Part shown: positions 6,062 to 7,545 of the stretch, piece by piece
Layout: each line of letters begins with the position of its first letter
Position numbering within the stretch: the stretch's first letter is position 1
Source: an archaeon
GTDB taxonomy: Archaea > Nanobdellota > Nanobdellia > Pacearchaeales > GW2011-AR1
DNA length: 7,545 nt
Direction of reading: 5' to 3'
Assembly: GCA_025453475.1 (NCBI GenBank)
Contig: JALOQH010000027.1
Coordinates: 1 to 7,545 of the forward strand
Made by a program: the position numbers and the translations under genes
The notes under the pieces: generated by a model
What the model was told of the DNA's origin: nothing
What the model saw: only the letters and a program-made list of their open reading frames with translations
Database searches by the model: none

Positions 6062-6313
6062 ATGGTAAACGGAATAGAGAGACCACTTGACCTTTTGAAT
6101 GCTTCAAAGGGAAAGGAAGTTCTTGTTCAGTTGAAAGGAGACAAGCAGTTCGTTGGAACTCTCGTCGCATTTGACATACATGTAAATGTTGTTCTGGATA
6201 ATGCGAAGGAGATGGAAAACGGAGAGGTAAAGAAGAATATCGGCATCACCTTTTTGAGAGGCGATACAATAATCTTCATTTCGCCTGCGTCTACCACTTC
6301 ATTGAATAAATAA
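6062..6313 (+). CDS. Sm-like archaeal protein (LSm/SmAP)
   Basis: The 83-residue protein is a single LSm domain. Archaeal LSm proteins form ring-shaped hexamers or heptamers that bind U-rich RNA and take part in RNA metabolism. Visible family marks are the N-terminal helix (RPLDLLNASKGKEV), the Sm1 motif with D38-x-H40-x-N42 in FDIHVNVVL, and the Sm2 motif with R66-G67-D68 followed by a beta strand. These residues build the uridine-binding pocket. A short acidic/Asn loop (EMENGEVKK) links Sm1 to Sm2, as in other archaeal homologues. The start at 6062 gives a family-length N-terminus; an in-frame TTG 12 nt upstream is less likely because of the TATA spacing. The 3' neighbour, a PAS-GGDEF gene, begins 43 nt later on the same strand and could be partly cotranscribed. 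Confidence 0.95.
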   Translation: MVNGIERPLDLLNASKGKEVLVQLKGDKQFVGTLVAFDIHVNVVLDNAKEMENGEVKKNIGITFLRGDTIIFISPASTTSLNK

Positions 6314-6324
6314 CTATAAAAATA
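6314..6324 (+). promoter_or_regulatory. Possible TATA box for the PAS-GGDEF gene
   Basis: CTATAAAAATA follows the LSm stop codon directly. Normal spacing would place transcription start near 6341-6345, giving a leader of roughly 12-16 nt that just contains the ribosome binding site. Confidence 0.4.
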
Positions 6325-6345
6325 ATAGAATACTAGCTTGAAAGA

Positions 6346-6352
6346 GAGGTGA
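6346..6352 (+). promoter_or_regulatory. Strong Shine-Dalgarno sequence for the PAS-GGDEF gene
   Basis: GAGGTGA, complementary to the conserved CACCTC end of 16S rRNA, sits 4 nt before the ATG at 6357 and decides that start. It is the only clear Shine-Dalgarno site in the window; the tfb, rps8e and LSm starts look leaderless. Confidence 0.7.
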
Positions 6353-6356
6353 ACTA

Positions 6357-7220
6357 ATGAATTCGTCATTTAAAGACACAGTTGATAATCTTCTTTTAGG
6401 AGTTTGTTTTGTCGATTGCGACAAGAAAATAACTTATTGGAACAGGGGCGCTGAGAACCTTATAGGATTGAATGAAAAAGAGGTAATGGGGAAGAAATTT
6501 GGGATATCAAAGGAGAACTGCCCCGTTGGATTAACGCTGGGGGATGGCGAGCAGAGAGAGTCTGATGCTTTTCTTAAGCATAAGGGTGGAGAGAAGATTC
6601 ATGTCAAGTTCAGAGTTACGCCGATTCGTGATGTTCAGGAGAAGATTGTCGGTGCAACAGTTATGTTTCATGATATGTCAAAAGAGGTTATACTTGTCAA
6701 CAAGATAAAAGAACTGCAGCGCACATCATCTTACGATTTTCTTACAGGATTGCCAAATAGGTTAATGTTCGAGAAGGCTCTGACTTCAAGGTTTGAAGAG
6801 ATGCAGAGAAACAACAGGGAGTTCGGTTTGTTATTTCTTGATATTGACAATTTCAAGAAGATAAATGATAACTACGGGCATAATGTTGGCGATTTAGTAT
6901 TGCAGATGGTTGCGAAAAAACTGCAATCCACATTAAGACCCTATGATACTCTTGGAAGATGGGGCGGGGAGGAGTTTGTCGCATTAATCCCGCATGTTAA
7001 CCGGGAACAGTTATATGCTGTTTCTTCTAGGCTAAGAAGCATGGTTGAGAGGTCAAGCTTGTTTACAGGAGATATTGTAGTAAAGGTTACGTTATCTATC
7101 GGAGCAACCCTTTCAAAATCAGATGATTCAATTGATTCTTTGGTGAAGCGGGCAGATAAACTGATGTATATGAGCAAGACAACTGGAAAGAACAAAGTTA
7201 CTATTGAAATGAAGAATTAG
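6357..7220 (+). CDS. PAS-GGDEF protein, predicted active diguanylate cyclase
   Basis: This 287-residue, apparently soluble protein is predicted to make cyclic di-GMP from two GTP. Residues ~5-110 look like a PAS sensor domain (GVCFVDCDKKITYWNRGAE start, IGLNEKEVMGK, and the closing strand GATVMFHDMSKE). A signalling helix (~110-126) leads into the GGDEF domain at D127 (DFLTGLPNR). Metal and substrate residues are present: D162 in FLDIDNF, the following KKIND and GHNVGD, and the signature GGEEF at 203-207. An RxxD inhibitory site (R194-P-Y-D197) precedes the signature by exactly five residues, as in feedback-inhibited enzymes. The C-terminus keeps the ADKLMYMSKTTGKNKV element. No signal peptide or membrane segment is visible. 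It follows the LSm gene by 43 nt with its own strong Shine-Dalgarno and overlaps the convergent ATPase gene by 4 nt. GGDEF proteins are a bacterial hallmark and rare in archaea, so horizontal acquisition is likely. The PAS ligand is unknown. Confidence 0.95.
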   Translation: MNSSFKDTVDNLLLGVCFVDCDKKITYWNRGAENLIGLNEKEVMGKKFGISKENCPVGLTLGDGEQRESDAFLKHKGGEKIHVKFRVTPIRDVQEKIVGATVMFHDMSKEVILVNKIKELQRTSSYDFLTGLPNRLMFEKALTSRFEEMQRNNREFGLLFLDIDNFKKINDNYGHNVGDLVLQMVAKKLQSTLRPYDTLGRWGGEEFVALIPHVNREQLYAVSSRLRSMVERSSLFTGDIVVKVTLSIGATLSKSDDSIDSLVKRADKLMYMSKTTGKNKVTIEMKN

Positions 7221-7545
7221 ATTTTTGACAGAATTGCATCTGCTCTTTCCGAGACTGTGGCGAATGGTAGGATAACGGGATTATATCCTAATTTTGTATA
7301 TGTCTCAACCAGCTTATTTTGTATATCTATCTGTTTTTCTTTTGTTATCACTCTCCCTTCCTGTTCATAAAAATCCAAAAAATCCAGTATAAACACGCCT
7401 GCATATCTGGTTTTCATAACATAATCCAATTCTTTCTTTGGAATTGGCAGATTTTGCAAGAGGTAATAAGAAAGTGTGTCTCCAAATCCCCTATCCACAA
7501 AGAAAATTCCTTTTTCTGATTTGGCAAGCTGTTCTTTTTGAAATT
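7217..7545 (-). CDS. P-loop ATPase/kinase-like protein, C-terminal part (AAA_28-like), cut by window edge
   Basis: The frame is open to the window's end, so the N-terminal part, including any Walker A motif, lies outside. About 108 residues are visible. The segment reading GIFFVDRGFGDTLSYY matches the pattern F-x-DRG-x-x-D-x-x-(A/S)Y of the AAA_28 / NadR-like ATPase group, where the DRG aspartate follows a Walker B-type hydrophobic strand. The end has the family-like helix with R...Q..I...L...Y..LGY followed by V-I-x-LP and a final VSERADAIL. A GTG at 7498 falls inside the conserved motif and is not the true start. It probably binds ATP and may phosphorylate a small molecule, but the substrate cannot be told from this fragment. 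It converges on the PAS-GGDEF gene, with stop codons overlapping. Confidence 0.75.
   Translation of the reverse strand, partial: FQKEQLAKSEKGIFFVDRGFGDTLSYYLLQNLPIPKKELDYVMKTRYAGVFILDFLDFYEQEGRVITKEKQIDIQNKLVETYTKLGYNPVILPFATVSERADAILSKI

Noticed and set aside
7498..7545. GTG at 7498 as the start of the terminal minus-strand gene
   Set aside because: The frame stays open to the window edge, and the conserved hydrophobic strand preceding DRG (GIFFV) extends upstream of this codon.

Overview
The window reads as a piece of an archaeal chromosome, most likely from an uncultivated DPANN-type or related small-genome lineage. It carries transcription factor B, ribosomal protein S8e, an archaeal Sm-like (LSm) protein and a tRNA-Leu with no encoded CCA. 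Several genes have TATA boxes about 26 nt upstream of the start codon, the pattern of leaderless archaeal transcripts. The exact lineage cannot be fixed from the sequence alone.

Layout: (1) 2-4105 (+) is the 3' part of a very large gene for a probable exported protein. Its N-terminal third is cysteine-rich. Its C-terminal half has almost no cysteine, contains two pairs of internal repeats and has a different codon style, which suggests a mosaic protein. (2) 4106-4328 is a short gene-free stretch with unusual structure: a stem-loop right after the stop codon, a 12-bp copy of the tRNA 3' end, and two tandem ~60-bp repeats whose hairpin stems differ only by compensated base-pair changes. (3) 4329-4412 (-) is tRNA-Leu(UAG) with its own TATA box and two direct repeats just upstream. 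(4) 4569-5967 (-) holds tfb and rps8e, each with its own promoter. (5) 6062-6313 (+) is the LSm gene, divergent from rps8e. (6) 6357-7220 (+) is a PAS-GGDEF protein with every visible diguanylate cyclase hallmark intact, an unusual gene for an archaeon. (7) 7217-7545 (-) is the C-terminal part of a P-loop ATPase/kinase-like protein (AAA_28-like), cut by the window edge and overlapping the GGDEF gene tail to tail by four bases.

The tfb, rps8e, LSm and tRNA genes form a core information-processing block: initiation, small ribosomal subunit, RNA binding and decoding. The two items most worth follow-up are the apparently catalytic PAS-diguanylate cyclase embedded in that archaeal block, and the covarying twin hairpins between the mosaic surface-type gene and the tRNA.
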